64,000 bases of DNA from Streptomyces sp. 1331.2 (GCF_900199205.1 NZ_OBMJ01000001.1:2793001-2857000), one strand, 5' to 3'. Counted from the first letter of the stretch, positions 26,052 through 34,739 are shown. The notes: generated by a model not told the origin, from the letters alone. Numbers and translations: made by a program.

Positions 26052-26954
26052 TCAGCCCGCCGTGTGCGCGATCAGCTCCCGGACGGCCCGGGCGACCTGG
26101 TCGGGGTGCTCCATCATCGCCACGTGCCCCGACTCCGGCAGCACCAGCAGCCGGGCGTCCGCGAAGGCGGCGCAGGCCCGGCGGGCCGAGCGGTAGCCGA
26201 CCAGCTTGTCGCGCAGCCCGTACACCAGCAGCACCGGCGCCGTCACCGCCTCGGCCTGCCGCCACAGCGCCTGGTCGCCGCGCTCGGTGTACGCCGAAAC
26301 GATGCCGCGGGCCGATCCGACCAGCGCCTGCATCGCGTGCGGCACCTCCAGCCGGCGCCGGTACTCGGCGACGGCCTCGGCCCGGGCGGTCGGGGTCAGG
26401 CTGCCCGGGTCGCCGTAGACCAGCCGCAGCAGGTCCTCGGTGGCCGCCTCGGCGTCGCGCCCGTTCGCGGACAGCCGGCGCAGCAGCGCGGGCACCCCGG
26501 GCACCGCGAGCAGTCCGGTCGGCCAGGCGGAGCGCTGCGGGGGCAGCTCGGGCAGGGCGGGCGAGACCAGGGTGAGGCTGCGCACCAGGTCCGGGCGGAG
26601 CGCGGCCAGCCGGACGGCGACCGCGCCGCCGAGGGAGTTGCCGAACAGGTGGACCGGGCCGCGGCCGGAGGCCTCCAGGTAGCCGATCACGGCCCGGACG
26701 TGGCCGGAGACGGTGAGGTTGCCGTCGGTGGGCGGGTGCGAGCGTCCGAAGCCGGGCAGGTCCACGGCCTCGCCGTCGACGAGTCCGGAGAGCCGGTCCA
26801 TCAGGGCCGTCCAGTTGGCCGCCGAGCCGCCGAGGCCGTGCACGAAGAGGCCCGGCTCGCGCCCGTCCGCGGGGCCCTCCGGGGCCGGCCGGTGCACCGC
26901 GAGGACCGCCCCGGGGACCTCGACCGTACGTACCTGCTGCTCAGCGCTGCTCAT
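26052..26954 (-). CDS. Alpha/beta-fold hydrolase (LipV-like position)
   Basis: The 300-residue protein has the oxyanion segment FVHGLGGSAANW, a nucleophile elbow GNSLGG with serine near residue 106, the acid in VYGLRDKLVG and the histidine in ESGHVAMMEHP. It is a soluble single-domain esterase or lipase-like enzyme without a signal peptide. In Mycobacterium tuberculosis the hydrolase lipV lies in the equivalent gene neighbourhood, next to adnAB, ATL and moeZ, so they may be orthologous, although this is inferred from position and fold. The ATG at 26954 opens a region divergent from the TetR gene. Substrate unknown. Confidence 0.88.
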   Translation of the reverse strand: MSSAEQQVRTVEVPGAVLAVHRPAPEGPADGREPGLFVHGLGGSAANWTALMDRLSGLVDGEAVDLPGFGRSHPPTDGNLTVSGHVRAVIGYLEASGRGPVHLFGNSLGGAVAVRLAALRPDLVRSLTLVSPALPELPPQRSAWPTGLLAVPGVPALLRRLSANGRDAEAATEDLLRLVYGDPGSLTPTARAEAVAEYRRRLEVPHAMQALVGSARGIVSAYTERGDQALWRQAEAVTAPVLLVYGLRDKLVGYRSARRACAAFADARLLVLPESGHVAMMEHPDQVARAVRELIAHTAG

Positions 26955-27174
26955 GGTGGACGATGGTAGTGAGCCCGGCCCAGGGAGGCCCGGGGAGGTC
27001 CGCTCGTCCCGTCCCTCGTCACACCACTGCCGAGGCCGAGGTCAGCGCCGTATTGTGGGCTCCTGACAACCAGGCCGACCAGCTTTACTCGCCTTCGCCG
27101 AACGCGGGCGTGGTTACCGAAAAGTAGAATCGGCCATCTTGCCAGCCCCGAACAGACCCGAAGTGAGGAGCGCC

Positions 27175-27834
27175 GTGACGGCCATCCAGGAGGCGCAGGA
27201 GCGCCCGCGCGGTGCCCGCCTGCCGCGAAGCGCCCGCCGTGAACAACTGCTCGGTGCCGCCCAGGAGGTGTTCGTCGCGCACGGCTACCACGCGGCCGCC
27301 ATGGACGACATCGCCGACCGTGCCGGGGTGAGCAAGCCGGTGCTCTACCAGCACTTCCCCGGGAAGCTGGAGCTCTACCTGGCGCTGCTGGACAAGCACT
27401 GCGACGCCCTGGTCGAGTCGACCCGCGAGGCGCTGTCGACGACCAGCGACAACAAGCAGCGGGTGGCCAACACCATGGAGGCGTACTTCAACTACGTCTC
27501 CAGCGAGTCGGGCGCCTTCCGGCTGGTCTTCGAGTCGGACCTGACCAACGAGCCCGCCGTGCGCGAGCGGGTCGAGCGGGCCTCCGAGGCGAGCGCGACG
27601 CTGGTCAGCAAGGTGATCCAGGAGGACACCGACCTGCCCGAGGCGGAGTCCAAGCTGCTCGCCGCCGGGGTCTGCGGCCTGGCCCAGATCACCGCCCGGT
27701 ACTGGCTCTCGCAGGGTCTGGAGATCCCGCGCGACGAGGCGGTGCGGCTGGTCGCCAGCCTGTCCTGGCGCGGTCTGAAGGGCTTCCCGATGCACCCGGG
27801 CGAGCACCCCGGTGAGGCCGCCCACCAGGGGTGA
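27175..27834 (+). CDS. TetR-family transcriptional regulator
   Basis: The 219-residue regulator has an N-terminal helix-turn-helix (EQLLGAAQEVFVAHGYHA, then DDIADRAGVSKPVLYQHFP) and a helical ligand-binding domain. The GTG at 27175 follows GAGGAGCGCC and is preferred to a TTG 36 bases upstream. The gene is upstream of the DUF3107 gene on the same strand and divergent from the hydrolase, matching the conserved actinobacterial order TetR-DUF3107-DEAD helicase (Rv3208, Rv3208A and Rv3211 in M. tuberculosis). Targets are unknown; the shared 220-bp divergent region makes the adjacent hydrolase a candidate. Confidence 0.92.
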   Translation: MTAIQEAQERPRGARLPRSARREQLLGAAQEVFVAHGYHAAAMDDIADRAGVSKPVLYQHFPGKLELYLALLDKHCDALVESTREALSTTSDNKQRVANTMEAYFNYVSSESGAFRLVFESDLTNEPAVRERVERASEASATLVSKVIQEDTDLPEAESKLLAAGVCGLAQITARYWLSQGLEIPRDEAVRLVASLSWRGLKGFPMHPGEHPGEAAHQG

Positions 27835-27965
27835 TCCCCCGATCTTCGCCTGGCCGGTGATCCGGTGCTCTATGGTGAAGCCGTACGGCGCGGTCGCCGC
27901 GAACGCTTGTCCCAGGCGGTTCGGTGCCCGTGCGTGGAGGCTGCAACCCCGGAGGGACGGAAGCC

Positions 27966-28193
27966 GTGGAGGTCAAGATCGGCGTGCAGAACGCGCCGCG
28001 CGAGATCGTGATCGAGAGCTCGCAGACTGCCGATGAGGTCCAGAGCGCGGTCGCGAAGGCGGTGGAGGGCTCGGAGAAGCTCTTCACGCTGACCGACGAG
28101 CACGGCCGCCGCGTCATCGTCCCGGCCGAGCGCCTGGCGTACGTGGAGATCGGCGAGCCGGCCGTTCGCAAGGTCGGCTTCGGCACCCTCTGA
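27966..28193 (+). CDS. DUF3107 small protein
   Basis: The 75-residue protein (MEVKIGVQNAPREIVIESSQ onward, ending EPAVRKVGFGTL) is a complete DUF3107 protein, a family restricted to actinobacteria. The GTG at 27966 has GGAGGGACGGA just upstream. The charged sequence with alternating beta and alpha segments suggests a compact cytosolic protein. No biochemical function is known to me. It follows the TetR gene by 131 bp and is closed by a hairpin terminator, so it probably has its own promoter. Confidence 0.92.
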   Translation: MEVKIGVQNAPREIVIESSQTADEVQSAVAKAVEGSEKLFTLTDEHGRRVIVPAERLAYVEIGEPAVRKVGFGTL

Positions 28194-28208
28194 GGCGCCC
28201 GGTCGTTC

Positions 28209-28242
28209 CGGTGCCCCGTTCCCGTCAGGGAGCGGGGCACCG
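28209..28242 (+). terminator. Terminator after the DUF3107 gene
   Basis: CGGTGCCCCGTTCCC and GGGAGCGGGGCACCG form a 15-bp stem with one G-U pair and a 4-base loop, starting 15 bp after the stop codon. Confidence 0.85.
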
Positions 28243-28321
28243 CTGCGTGTACGGCCGGGTCGGCCGGGGTACGGCGAGGGGTGCGGCGCCGGTGCCGCAA
28301 GCCCGTCCCCGGGAGGCACTC

Positions 28322-28648
28322 TTGCTGGTCGAGTCGATCGCCTTCGCCCTCGTCGGCCTGGTCACGGCCGGGGCCGCACTGCTGGCCCTGCCCTCGTACT
28401 TCCGGGCAGCCCGCGCGCTGACCGTGGGCACCGCGCTCGGGGCGGCACTGGCGGGCGGGGTGATCGCGCACTTCTGCCTGGACGGGCGGTACCCGGCGGT
28501 GTCGGTCGCGGCCGCGGCGCTGGCCTCGGGCGTGCTCACCTCGCTGCTGGCCCGGCCGGACCTCGCGGCCGGCCGCGCCCCGGCGCACCGGCACCACCCG
28601 CACCGGGCCGGCGCCCACCGCGCACCGCGGCGGCACCGGCCGGCGTAG
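28322..28648 (+). CDS. Small membrane protein, three predicted helices
   Basis: The 108-residue protein starts at a TTG preceded by GGGAGG. It has three hydrophobic stretches (SIAFALVGLVTAGAALLALP, VGTALGAALAGGVIAHFCL, VSVAAAALASGVLTSLLA) and a short C-terminal tail rich in His and Arg. I recognise no family. It lies between the DUF3107 terminator and the convergent ferritin-like gene, whose stop is 4 bp away. The positively charged tail should face the cytoplasm. Confidence 0.75.
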   Translation: MLVESIAFALVGLVTAGAALLALPSYFRAARALTVGTALGAALAGGVIAHFCLDGRYPAVSVAAAALASGVLTSLLARPDLAAGRAPAHRHHPHRAGAHRAPRRHRPA

Positions 28649-28652
28649 GGCC

Positions 28653-29378
28653 TCAGCTGGCCAGGCCCAGGGCGGCCATCCGCTTGGTGTGCGCCTCGGT
28701 GATGCGGTTGAACATCTTGCCGACCTCGACCAGGTCGAAGCCCTGCACCTGCACGCCGCCGACCAGCATGTTCGACAGCGCGTCCCGCTCGGCGACGACC
28801 CGCTGGGCCTGGCTGAGCGCCTCGCCCATCAGCCGCCGGCCCCACAGCGCGAGCCGGCCGCCGGCCCGCGGGTCGGCCTCGATCGCCTCGCGCACCTTGT
28901 CGACGGCGAACTGGGCGTGGCCGGTGTCGGACATGACGCCGAGGACCAGGTCGCGGGTGTCGTCGTCCAGCCGGACGGCCACCTCGCGGTAGAAGTCGGT
29001 CGCGATGGCGTCGCCGACGTAGGCCTTGACCAGGCCCTCCAGCCAGTCCGAGGGCGCCGTCATCCGGTGGAACAGCTCCAGCGGCTCGACGAAGGGGCGC
29101 ATCGCCTCCTGCGGGTCGGCGCCGATCTCGGCGAGCCGGTCGTGCAGCCGCTGGTAGTGCTGGAACTCGGCGGAGGCCATCCGGGCCAGGGCCGCCTTGT
29201 CGGCGAGGTCGGGCGCCAGCTTGGCGTCCTCGGCGAGCCGCTCGAAGGCGCTCAGCTCGCCGTACGCGAGCGCACCGAGCAGATCCAGCACCGCCGCCCG
29301 GTAACCGGGGTCGGCCGAGCACGCGGCCCAGTCGCCGATCGAGCCGGCCGCGTCCTGCGTCTCACCATGGGTCTCCAT
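28653..29378 (-). CDS. Ferritin-like fold protein (diiron-type four-helix bundle)
   Basis: The 241-residue protein (METHGETQDAAG onward) has helices with spaced carboxylates and histidines of the ferritin-like type: LAYGELSAFERLAEDA, ASAEFQHYQRLHDRL and a later DTGHAQFAVDKV. It resembles MiaE-like hydroxylases, so a diiron oxygenase or storage role is possible. Adjacent, divergent placement to the DEAD-box helicase gene is a recurring actinobacterial arrangement as I recall. The frame remains open far upstream, but the ATG at 29378 begins the conserved part. Substrate and partner are unknown. Confidence 0.82.
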   Translation of the reverse strand: METHGETQDAAGSIGDWAACSADPGYRAAVLDLLGALAYGELSAFERLAEDAKLAPDLADKAALARMASAEFQHYQRLHDRLAEIGADPQEAMRPFVEPLELFHRMTAPSDWLEGLVKAYVGDAIATDFYREVAVRLDDDTRDLVLGVMSDTGHAQFAVDKVREAIEADPRAGGRLALWGRRLMGEALSQAQRVVAERDALSNMLVGGVQVQGFDLVEVGKMFNRITEAHTKRMAALGLAS

Positions 29379-29960
29379 GGCCCGCCAGCTTAGTCCCGTG
29401 CACCCCGCTCCCCCACCACCTGCCGCACCCGGGTGACCTGCCGAATCGCCTGCTCGGGCACCCGTCGCCAGGGGCGATGTCAGACGCGTCACGTGTTCGA
29501 GTCGTCGCCTGACTGTATGGTGGTACGGAGCCCCGTCGTGCTTGCACGGTGTCACCGCCGTCTCGGTACCCCGCGCAAGCCCGCTCCCAAGCGGCACCGT
29601 CCAGCCGGACGACTCCGCACCGGAGGCACGGGGACTCACGTACGCGGATGCCCGGTCGGAGAGCCGATCGGCTCCGACCATGGCTTGGACTTCAAGCCTT
29701 GGCACCGCATCAGTGGCCGAGCGAGGGCCGCCGAGACCACGCCCCATGGCGGAGGTCCCGCGCAGGTCCCTCAAGGGAATCCTCCCCGACGCCGCCGGCG
29801 ACGCGCCCCGCATCAGGGCAGCGCGCACCGGCCGGCCGCAGGGACCGGCGCGGTTGTGCGTCCGCGCAGCTGTCATCAGGGCCGCCCAGGCCCGTACGCA
29901 GCCGCGCGGCTGCCCGCCCGCCGCTCGCTCTCGGCCCCTCCACACGGAAGAGGCAGCACC
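29379..29960 (+). promoter_or_regulatory. Long structured leader of the DEAD-box helicase gene
   Basis: These 582 bp separate the ferritin-like gene from the first conserved codon of the helicase and show no coding pattern on either strand. A possible -10 hexamer TATGGT lies at about 29517. Three hairpins follow: GGTCGGAG/CTCCGACC (29654-29679, with an inner CCGATCGG), GGCTTG/CAAGCC (29682-29698) and TCCCT/AGGGA near 29770. Long structured leaders are known for cold-induced RNA helicases in other bacteria, so post-transcriptional control is plausible. None of the hairpins has a U tract. Confidence 0.5.
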
Positions 29961-32102
29961 CTGTCCACCACCGCTGAACCCATCAAGACGACCTTCCGGG
30001 ACCTCGGGATCCTCCCGGAGACCGCCGAGGCCCTGGAGGCCGTCGGCATCGTCCATCCCTTCCCCATCCAGGAGATGACCCTCCCGGTCGCGCTGACCGG
30101 CCACGACGTCATCGGCCAGGCCAAGACCGGCACCGGCAAGACCCTCGGCTTCGGCCTCCCGCTGATCGAGCGGGCCATCGTGCGCGCCGACGTGGACGCC
30201 GGCCGGGCCACCGAGGAGCAGCTCTCCGACTTCCCGCAGGCGCTGATCGTCGTCCCGACCCGCGAGCTCTGCACCCAGGTCACCAACGACCTGCAGACCG
30301 CCGGCAAGGTGCGCAACGTGCGCGTCCTCGCCGTCTACGGCGGCCGGGCGTACGAGCCGCAGGTCGAGGCGCTCACCAAGGGCGTCGACATCGTGGTCGG
30401 CACCCCAGGCCGACTGCTCGACCTGGCCGGGCAGAAGAAGCTGAACCTGTCCAAGGTCCGCGCGCTGGTCCTGGACGAGGCCGACGAGATGCTCGACCTG
30501 GGCTTCCTGCCCGACGTCGAGAAGATCATCACCATGCTGCCGGTCAAGCGGCAGACCCTGCTGTTCTCGGCCACCATGCCGGGCCAGGTGATCAGCCTCG
30601 CCCGCCGGTACATGAGCCAGCCGACCCACATCCGGGCCACCGCCCCGGACGACACCGGCGCCACCGTCGCCAACACCGAGCAGCACATCTTCCGCGCCCA
30701 CTCGCTGGACAAGGTCGAGATGGTCTCGCGCATCCTGCAGGCCGAGGGCCGTGGGCTGGCGATGATCTTCTGCCGCACCAAGCGCACCGCCGCCGACGTC
30801 TCCGACCAGCTGACCCAGCGCGGCTTCGCGGCCGGCGCCGTCCACGGCGACCTCGGCCAGGGCGCTCGCGAGCAGGCCCTGCGGGCCTTCCGCAACGGCA
30901 AGGTCGACGTGCTGGTCTGCACCGACGTGGCCGCCCGCGGCATCGACGTCGAGGGCGTCACGCACGTCATCAACTACCAGTGCCCCGAGGACGAGAAGAC
31001 CTACCTGCACCGGATCGGCCGCACCGGCCGGGCCGGCGCCTCCGGCACCGCCGTCACCCTGGTCGACTGGGACGACATCCCGCGCTGGCAGCTGATCAAC
31101 AAGGCGCTGGACCTGTCGTTCAACGACCCGGAGGAGACCTACTCCACCTCGCCGCACCTGTACGAGCTGCTGAAGATCGCGCCGGGCACCAAGGGTGTCC
31201 TGCCGCGCTCGGAGCGGACCCGGGCGGGCCTCGGCGCGGAGGAGGTCGAGGACCTCGGCGAGACCGGCGGCCGCGGTGGCCGTGCCGGTCGCGGTCGCGG
31301 CCCGAAGGACGGCTCCGGCCGCCCGGGTGCCGCCGCCCCGGCCGAGACCGAGGAGCAGAAGCCGCGCCGCACCCGTGAGCGTCGCCGCACCCGTGGGGGC
31401 GCGTCGGTCGGCGAGGGCGAGGCCGCTGCCGTGACGGGGGCCGCCGTGGCGGCTCCGGCCGTCGAGGGCACCGAGGGCGAGGCCGCGCCGCGCCGTCGCC
31501 GTCGCCGCTCGCGCGGCGGCGCTGCGGGCGAGACCGCGGCCGCGGCCGCGGTCGAGGCTGCTCCGGTCGTCGAGGCCGCCGAGGCGATCGTCGCGGCGGC
31601 TGTCGTCGCCGAGGCCGTCGTCGCGCAGGCTCCGGCGGAGGAGAAGCCGGCCGCCCGGACCCGCACCCGGACGCGCAAGCCGAAGGCGGAGGCCGTGGAG
31701 ACGGTCGAGGCCGTCGAGGCTGTCGCGGCCGTCGAGGTCGCCGCCACCGAGGCGCCGGCCAAGAAGCGCGCCACCCGGGCCCGCAAGCCGAAGGCCGAGG
31801 CCGTGGCCGTGGAGACGGTCGAGGCCGTCGAGGTCGCCGCCACCGAGGCGCCGGCCAAGAAGCGCGCCACCCGGGCCCGCAAGCCGAAGGCCGAGGTCGT
31901 CGAGACGGTCGAGGCCGCGGCCGCCGAGGCCCCGGCCGAGAAGAAGCCGGCCACCCGGACCCGCACCCGCAAGGCCGCCGCCACCGCGGAGACCGCCCCG
32001 GAGGCCCCGGCTGCCGAGGCCGCCGCGGAGGTGCCGGCCCCGCGCAAGCGCACCCGGGCCCGCAAGGCCGCCGCCACTCCGGAGGCCACCCCGGAGAGCT
32101 GA
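29961..32102 (+). CDS. DEAD-box ATP-dependent RNA helicase with basic repetitive tail
   Basis: The helicase core (residues ~1-420) has the Q-motif (PFPIQEMTLP), GQAKTGTGKT, PTRELCTQV, VLDEADEML, LFSATMPGQ, DVAARGIDVEGV and HRIGRTGRAG. The C-terminal 290 residues are low-complexity Ala/Glu/Lys/Arg, including GGRGGRAGRGRG and near-identical 32-residue repeats such as APAKKRATRARKPKAE, probably an RNA- or ribosome-binding tail. Such enzymes act in ribosome assembly, cold adaptation or RNA decay. The conserved N-terminus (STTAEPIKTTFRDLG) begins right after a CTG at 29961, which has GAGG 7 bases upstream; no ATG, GTG or TTG fits, so CTG initiation (713 residues) is inferred. Confidence 0.9.
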   Translation: MSTTAEPIKTTFRDLGILPETAEALEAVGIVHPFPIQEMTLPVALTGHDVIGQAKTGTGKTLGFGLPLIERAIVRADVDAGRATEEQLSDFPQALIVVPTRELCTQVTNDLQTAGKVRNVRVLAVYGGRAYEPQVEALTKGVDIVVGTPGRLLDLAGQKKLNLSKVRALVLDEADEMLDLGFLPDVEKIITMLPVKRQTLLFSATMPGQVISLARRYMSQPTHIRATAPDDTGATVANTEQHIFRAHSLDKVEMVSRILQAEGRGLAMIFCRTKRTAADVSDQLTQRGFAAGAVHGDLGQGAREQALRAFRNGKVDVLVCTDVAARGIDVEGVTHVINYQCPEDEKTYLHRIGRTGRAGASGTAVTLVDWDDIPRWQLINKALDLSFNDPEETYSTSPHLYELLKIAPGTKGVLPRSERTRAGLGAEEVEDLGETGGRGGRAGRGRGPKDGSGRPGAAAPAETEEQKPRRTRERRRTRGGASVGEGEAAAVTGAAVAAPAVEGTEGEAAPRRRRRRSRGGAAGETAAAAAVEAAPVVEAAEAIVAAAVVAEAVVAQAPAEEKPAARTRTRTRKPKAEAVETVEAVEAVAAVEVAATEAPAKKRATRARKPKAEAVAVETVEAVEVAATEAPAKKRATRARKPKAEVVETVEAAAAEAPAEKKPATRTRTRKAAATAETAPEAPAAEAAAEVPAPRKRTRARKAAATPEATPES
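31728..31896 (+). repeat. 96-bp direct repeat in the helicase tail
   Basis: A 73-bp segment beginning GCCGTCGAGGTCGCCGCC occurs at 31728-31800 and again at 31824-31896, an offset of 96 bp or exactly 32 codons. The nucleotide identity is essentially perfect, which points to a recent in-frame duplication. A third, diverged copy follows. Confidence 0.85.
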
Positions 32103-32116
32103 CCCTTCCGGTCTCC

Positions 32117-32162
32117 CCCGAGGGGGCGAGCCAGGCCACCCGGCCCGGCCCGCCCCCTCGGG
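32117..32162 (+). terminator. Terminator after the DEAD-box helicase
   Basis: CCCGAGGGGGCG and CGCCCCCTCGGG form a perfect 12-bp stem with a 22-base loop, 14 bp after the stop codon. Confidence 0.8.
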
Positions 32163-32252
32163 CGTTCCCGCCACCGCCACCAGGGACGGCAGGCCCTAGG
32201 CTCGGAGGCGTCCGACGAGTCGCGGGTCGCAGCAGAGCAGGGAGAAAAGCCC

Positions 32253-33128
32253 ATGAGCACGCCGCCGTTTGTGAGGTTGCCCGGGTGTGCGCGGGCCGAG
32301 CGGGTGGTGACCGGGCGCGGGGAGTTCGCGGCGCTGCGGGCGGAGCCGGACGGGCCGGTGCGCGGGTCGGCGCTGCTGGTGCCGGGGTTCACGGGCAGCA
32401 AGGAGGACTTCATCGGACTGCTGGAGCCGCTGGCGGCGGCCGGGTACCGGGTGACGGCCGTGGACCAGCGCGGCCAGTACGAGACCGGCGGGCCGGACGA
32501 TCCGGAGGCCTACACCGTCGGGGCGCTGGGTGCGGACGTCCGGGCGCTCACCGAGGTGCTGGCGGCGGACGGCGGGCCGCTGCACCTGCTGGGGCACTCC
32601 TTCGGCGGCCAGGTGGTGCGCGAGGCGGTGATCGCCGCCGCCGCGCAGGGCCCGTTGCCGTGGCGGTCGCTGACCCTGGTGTCCACCGGGCCGGGAGCCA
32701 TCGACCCGGCCGAGGCGGCCCGCACCAAGCTGCTGCTGGACGCCCTGCAGGTGCTGGGCCTGGAGGAGATCTGGCAGGTCATGCGGCAGATGGAGGCGGA
32801 CAGCGGGCAGCCGCGGCCGCGCCTGGACCCGGCCGTCGCCGCGTTCCTGCACCGCCGCTGGGTGGCCGGGGTGCCGCGGGCGCTGTCGGTCACCGGCGGC
32901 CACCTGATCGCGGCGCCGGACCGCGTGGACGAGCTGGCCGCCGCCACTGCCGGGCTGCCGGTGCTGGTGCTGTCCGGGGTGCGGGACTACGCCTGGCCCG
33001 TCCCGGAGCAGACCGCGATGGCCGAGCGGCTGGGCGCCCGCCGGGTGGTGGTCGCGGACGCCGGCCACTCCCCCAACGCCGAGAAGCCGGCCGAGACCGC
33101 CGCGGCGCTGGCCGCGTTCTGGGCCTGA
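32253..33128 (+). CDS. Alpha/beta-fold hydrolase
   Basis: The 291-residue hydrolase has LLVPGFTGSKEDF (oxyanion strand), GHSFGG with the nucleophile near residue 114, the acid in LSGVRDYAWP and the histidine in DAGHSPNAEKP. GGGAG lies 11 bases before the ATG. No signal peptide is present. It resembles 2-hydroxymuconate or lysophospholipase-like esterases only at the fold level, so the substrate is open. It is monocistronic, between the helicase terminator and a 378-bp leader region. Confidence 0.9.
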   Translation: MSTPPFVRLPGCARAERVVTGRGEFAALRAEPDGPVRGSALLVPGFTGSKEDFIGLLEPLAAAGYRVTAVDQRGQYETGGPDDPEAYTVGALGADVRALTEVLAADGGPLHLLGHSFGGQVVREAVIAAAAQGPLPWRSLTLVSTGPGAIDPAEAARTKLLLDALQVLGLEEIWQVMRQMEADSGQPRPRLDPAVAAFLHRRWVAGVPRALSVTGGHLIAAPDRVDELAAATAGLPVLVLSGVRDYAWPVPEQTAMAERLGARRVVVADAGHSPNAEKPAETAAALAAFWA

Positions 33129-33506
33129 TCGGCCCCCGCCGCACGCCCTCCCGGGAGTGGTCTGCACCACTTCTCGAACTTCGACCGGCTTCAACACAGG
33201 ACAAAATTCGTTAGTTACGGTAATCTTTGATTCTGTCCGGGAATCATCGCCGGCCGCTGCGCCGACGCGCACCACCCGAAACCTGACCTTCACGGACGGG
33301 CAACGGCCCGGTAGCACCGCCACGACACCGTGGTTCACGAGGCACTGGACGCACCAGGCAAGCAGGGGGAGCCCTTGCCGCAGCAGAGCGCCGCACGTAC
33401 GCCCCGCCCGGCCCGGCCGATCCGCCGGACCCGCAAGAACCCGAAAGGGCTGATACCGACTCAGCCGCAATCGCCCCGCCCCGCGGGGACAGGAAGGGAG
33501 ACGCCC
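33129..33506 (+). promoter_or_regulatory. Promoter and leader of the 52-residue protein gene
   Basis: An AT-rich stretch at 33195-33235 (GTTAGTTACGGTAATCTTTG) stands out from the GC-rich surroundings and is the likely promoter. Downstream, a TTG at 33375 with GGGGGAG upstream opens a frame that runs without a stop into the 52-residue gene. Its translation is Pro/Arg-rich and includes KGLIPTQPQSPRP. At 33447-33478 the DNA closely resembles an element before corA (see findings). The TTG could be the true start of a 96-residue protein, or mark a leader peptide region. Confidence 0.45.
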
Positions 33507-33665
33507 ATGACGAAGACCATGCGCTTCGAGATCGTCCGACTGGACGACGTCAACGGCTCCGCCACCGACCGCGTGATCGCGGACGCCGCCACCGTGCGCG
33601 AGCACGTCCAGGCCGCCGCCCGCACCGGCGAACGCCTGCTCATCCGCCCGTGCCCGACCGTCTGA
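33507..33665 (+). CDS. Small conserved-type protein of 52 residues
   Basis: The protein starts MTKTMRFEIVRLDDVNGS and ends ERLLIRPCPTV. It is acidic to neutral, with a beta-strand-like start and a probable helix (DAATVREHVQAAARTGE). GGAAGGGAG lies 6 bases before the ATG, a good ribosome binding site. I do not recognise a named family. The frame is open upstream to a TTG at 33375, which would give 96 residues. A strong terminator follows 82 bp later. Confidence 0.65.
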   Translation: MTKTMRFEIVRLDDVNGSATDRVIADAATVREHVQAAARTGERLLIRPCPTV

Positions 33666-33747
33666 CCCCGCGCGGCCGCTCCGACCGGGAGCCCTCACCC
33701 GCCGCCGACGAGCCGGGATCGTCCGATCCGGACGTTCCGATACCAGA

Positions 33748-33788
33748 CTGACGCCCCGTCACCGCGATCGCCGATGACGGGGCGTCAG
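33748..33788 (+). terminator. Terminator after the small-protein gene
   Basis: CTGACGCCCCGTCA and TGACGGGGCGTCAG form a perfect 14-bp stem with a 13-base loop. Confidence 0.85.
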
Positions 33789-33827
33789 TGCGTCCGCCCC
33801 CGGGCGGCCGCGTCCGGCCCCGGGCCC

Positions 33828-33878
33828 CGGACGTTTGCCGCCGCCCGCCACGGGACATCCCCCAACGGGAAACGTCCG
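33828..33878. other. Inverted repeat in the 317-bp spacer before the DUF6758 gene
   Basis: CGGACGTTT (33828-33836) and AAACGTCCG (33870-33878) are perfect 9-base arms 33 bases apart. The spacer 33666-33982 otherwise contains only the terminator at its start and a ribosome binding site (GGGAGGAG) at its end. The repeat could be a regulator site for the downstream gene, but nothing confirms this. Confidence 0.3.
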
Positions 33879-33982
33879 CGCCGCGCCCACCCAACACCGG
33901 CCGGGCGTCCGCCACCGACAGGTGCCGCCGAGCCCTCCGTACGGGTGATCGTCCTTGACGCGGCGGTCCGGAGGGAGGAGCG

Positions 33983-34630
33983 TTGTCGGCTATGAGGGGC
34001 GAGCCCAGCTGCCCGAGGTGCGCCGGTCGGGTCCGCGCCCCCGGTCTGTTCTCAGACACCTGGCAGTGCGACCGGCACGGAGCAGTGCACCCGATGCAGC
34101 CCGTCCTGCCCCCGAGTGTCGAGGCCCTGGGTGTCGCCGTCGCCCGCTCGCAGGTCCCCGTCTGGATGCCCTGGCCGCTCCCGGTCGGCTGGCTCTACAC
34201 CGGCATCGCCCACGTCGGCGACGACGTCTCCGGCGCCCGGGCCACCGCCGTCGCCTGCTCCGGCCCGGCGCCGCTCGGCGGCTTCGGCGAGCTGGTGCTC
34301 GTCGCCGAGGAGCTGGGCGTCGGGCTCGGCGCCCGCTACGCCGGCCTCCCCGGGCCCGACCCGGGCGACTCCGTCGGCCTCTACAAGCCCGCCGACGCCA
34401 AGCTGATGGCCGCCGGGCGGCCCACCCCGATGTTCCACGTGCCGGACGCCCCTGCCGACCGCGCGGTGTTCGCCGGAGAGGCCCGCGGGCTGTGGCTCTG
34501 GGCGATCGCCTGGCCCGAGCAGTCCGCCCTGGTGATGTACGACGAGCTGGTGCTCACCGACCTGCGCGAGGCCGGCGCCGAACTGGACCTGCTGCCCTGC
34601 GGGGCCCTCTCCCCCCGCCTGCTCGGCTGA
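33983..34630 (+). CDS. DUF6758-type zinc-ribbon protein
   Basis: The 215-residue protein begins with a probable zinc ribbon (CPRCAGRVRAPGLF, then WQCDRHG), followed by a globular domain with PVWMPWPLPVGWLYTG and VGLYKPADAKLM. It corresponds to a family common in streptomycetes (DUF6758) of unknown function. The TTG at 33983 is very close to GGGAGGAG, while an ATG at 33992 is 11 bases away; either could be the start. It is followed, 109 bp later, by the PHP gene on the same strand. Confidence 0.8.
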   Translation: MSAMRGEPSCPRCAGRVRAPGLFSDTWQCDRHGAVHPMQPVLPPSVEALGVAVARSQVPVWMPWPLPVGWLYTGIAHVGDDVSGARATAVACSGPAPLGGFGELVLVAEELGVGLGARYAGLPGPDPGDSVGLYKPADAKLMAAGRPTPMFHVPDAPADRAVFAGEARGLWLWAIAWPEQSALVMYDELVLTDLREAGAELDLLPCGALSPRLLG

Positions 34631-34739
34631 CCCCCGGCGCTCCCCGGCCGCCCGGCGTCCGCGCGCCCCGCGCGGCCTCCGCGGGCTCGCCCGGACGGCC
34701 TATCCTGGCGGCACCCACGAGCCTCCAGGAGCCCGATCC

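Noticed and set aside
28653..32180. A 1175-codon reverse-strand frame that appears to join the ferritin-like gene to sequence opposite the DEAD helicase
   Set aside because: Only the last 241 codons have conserved sequence. The rest is antisense to the helicase and its leader; a start at 29378 explains the gene.
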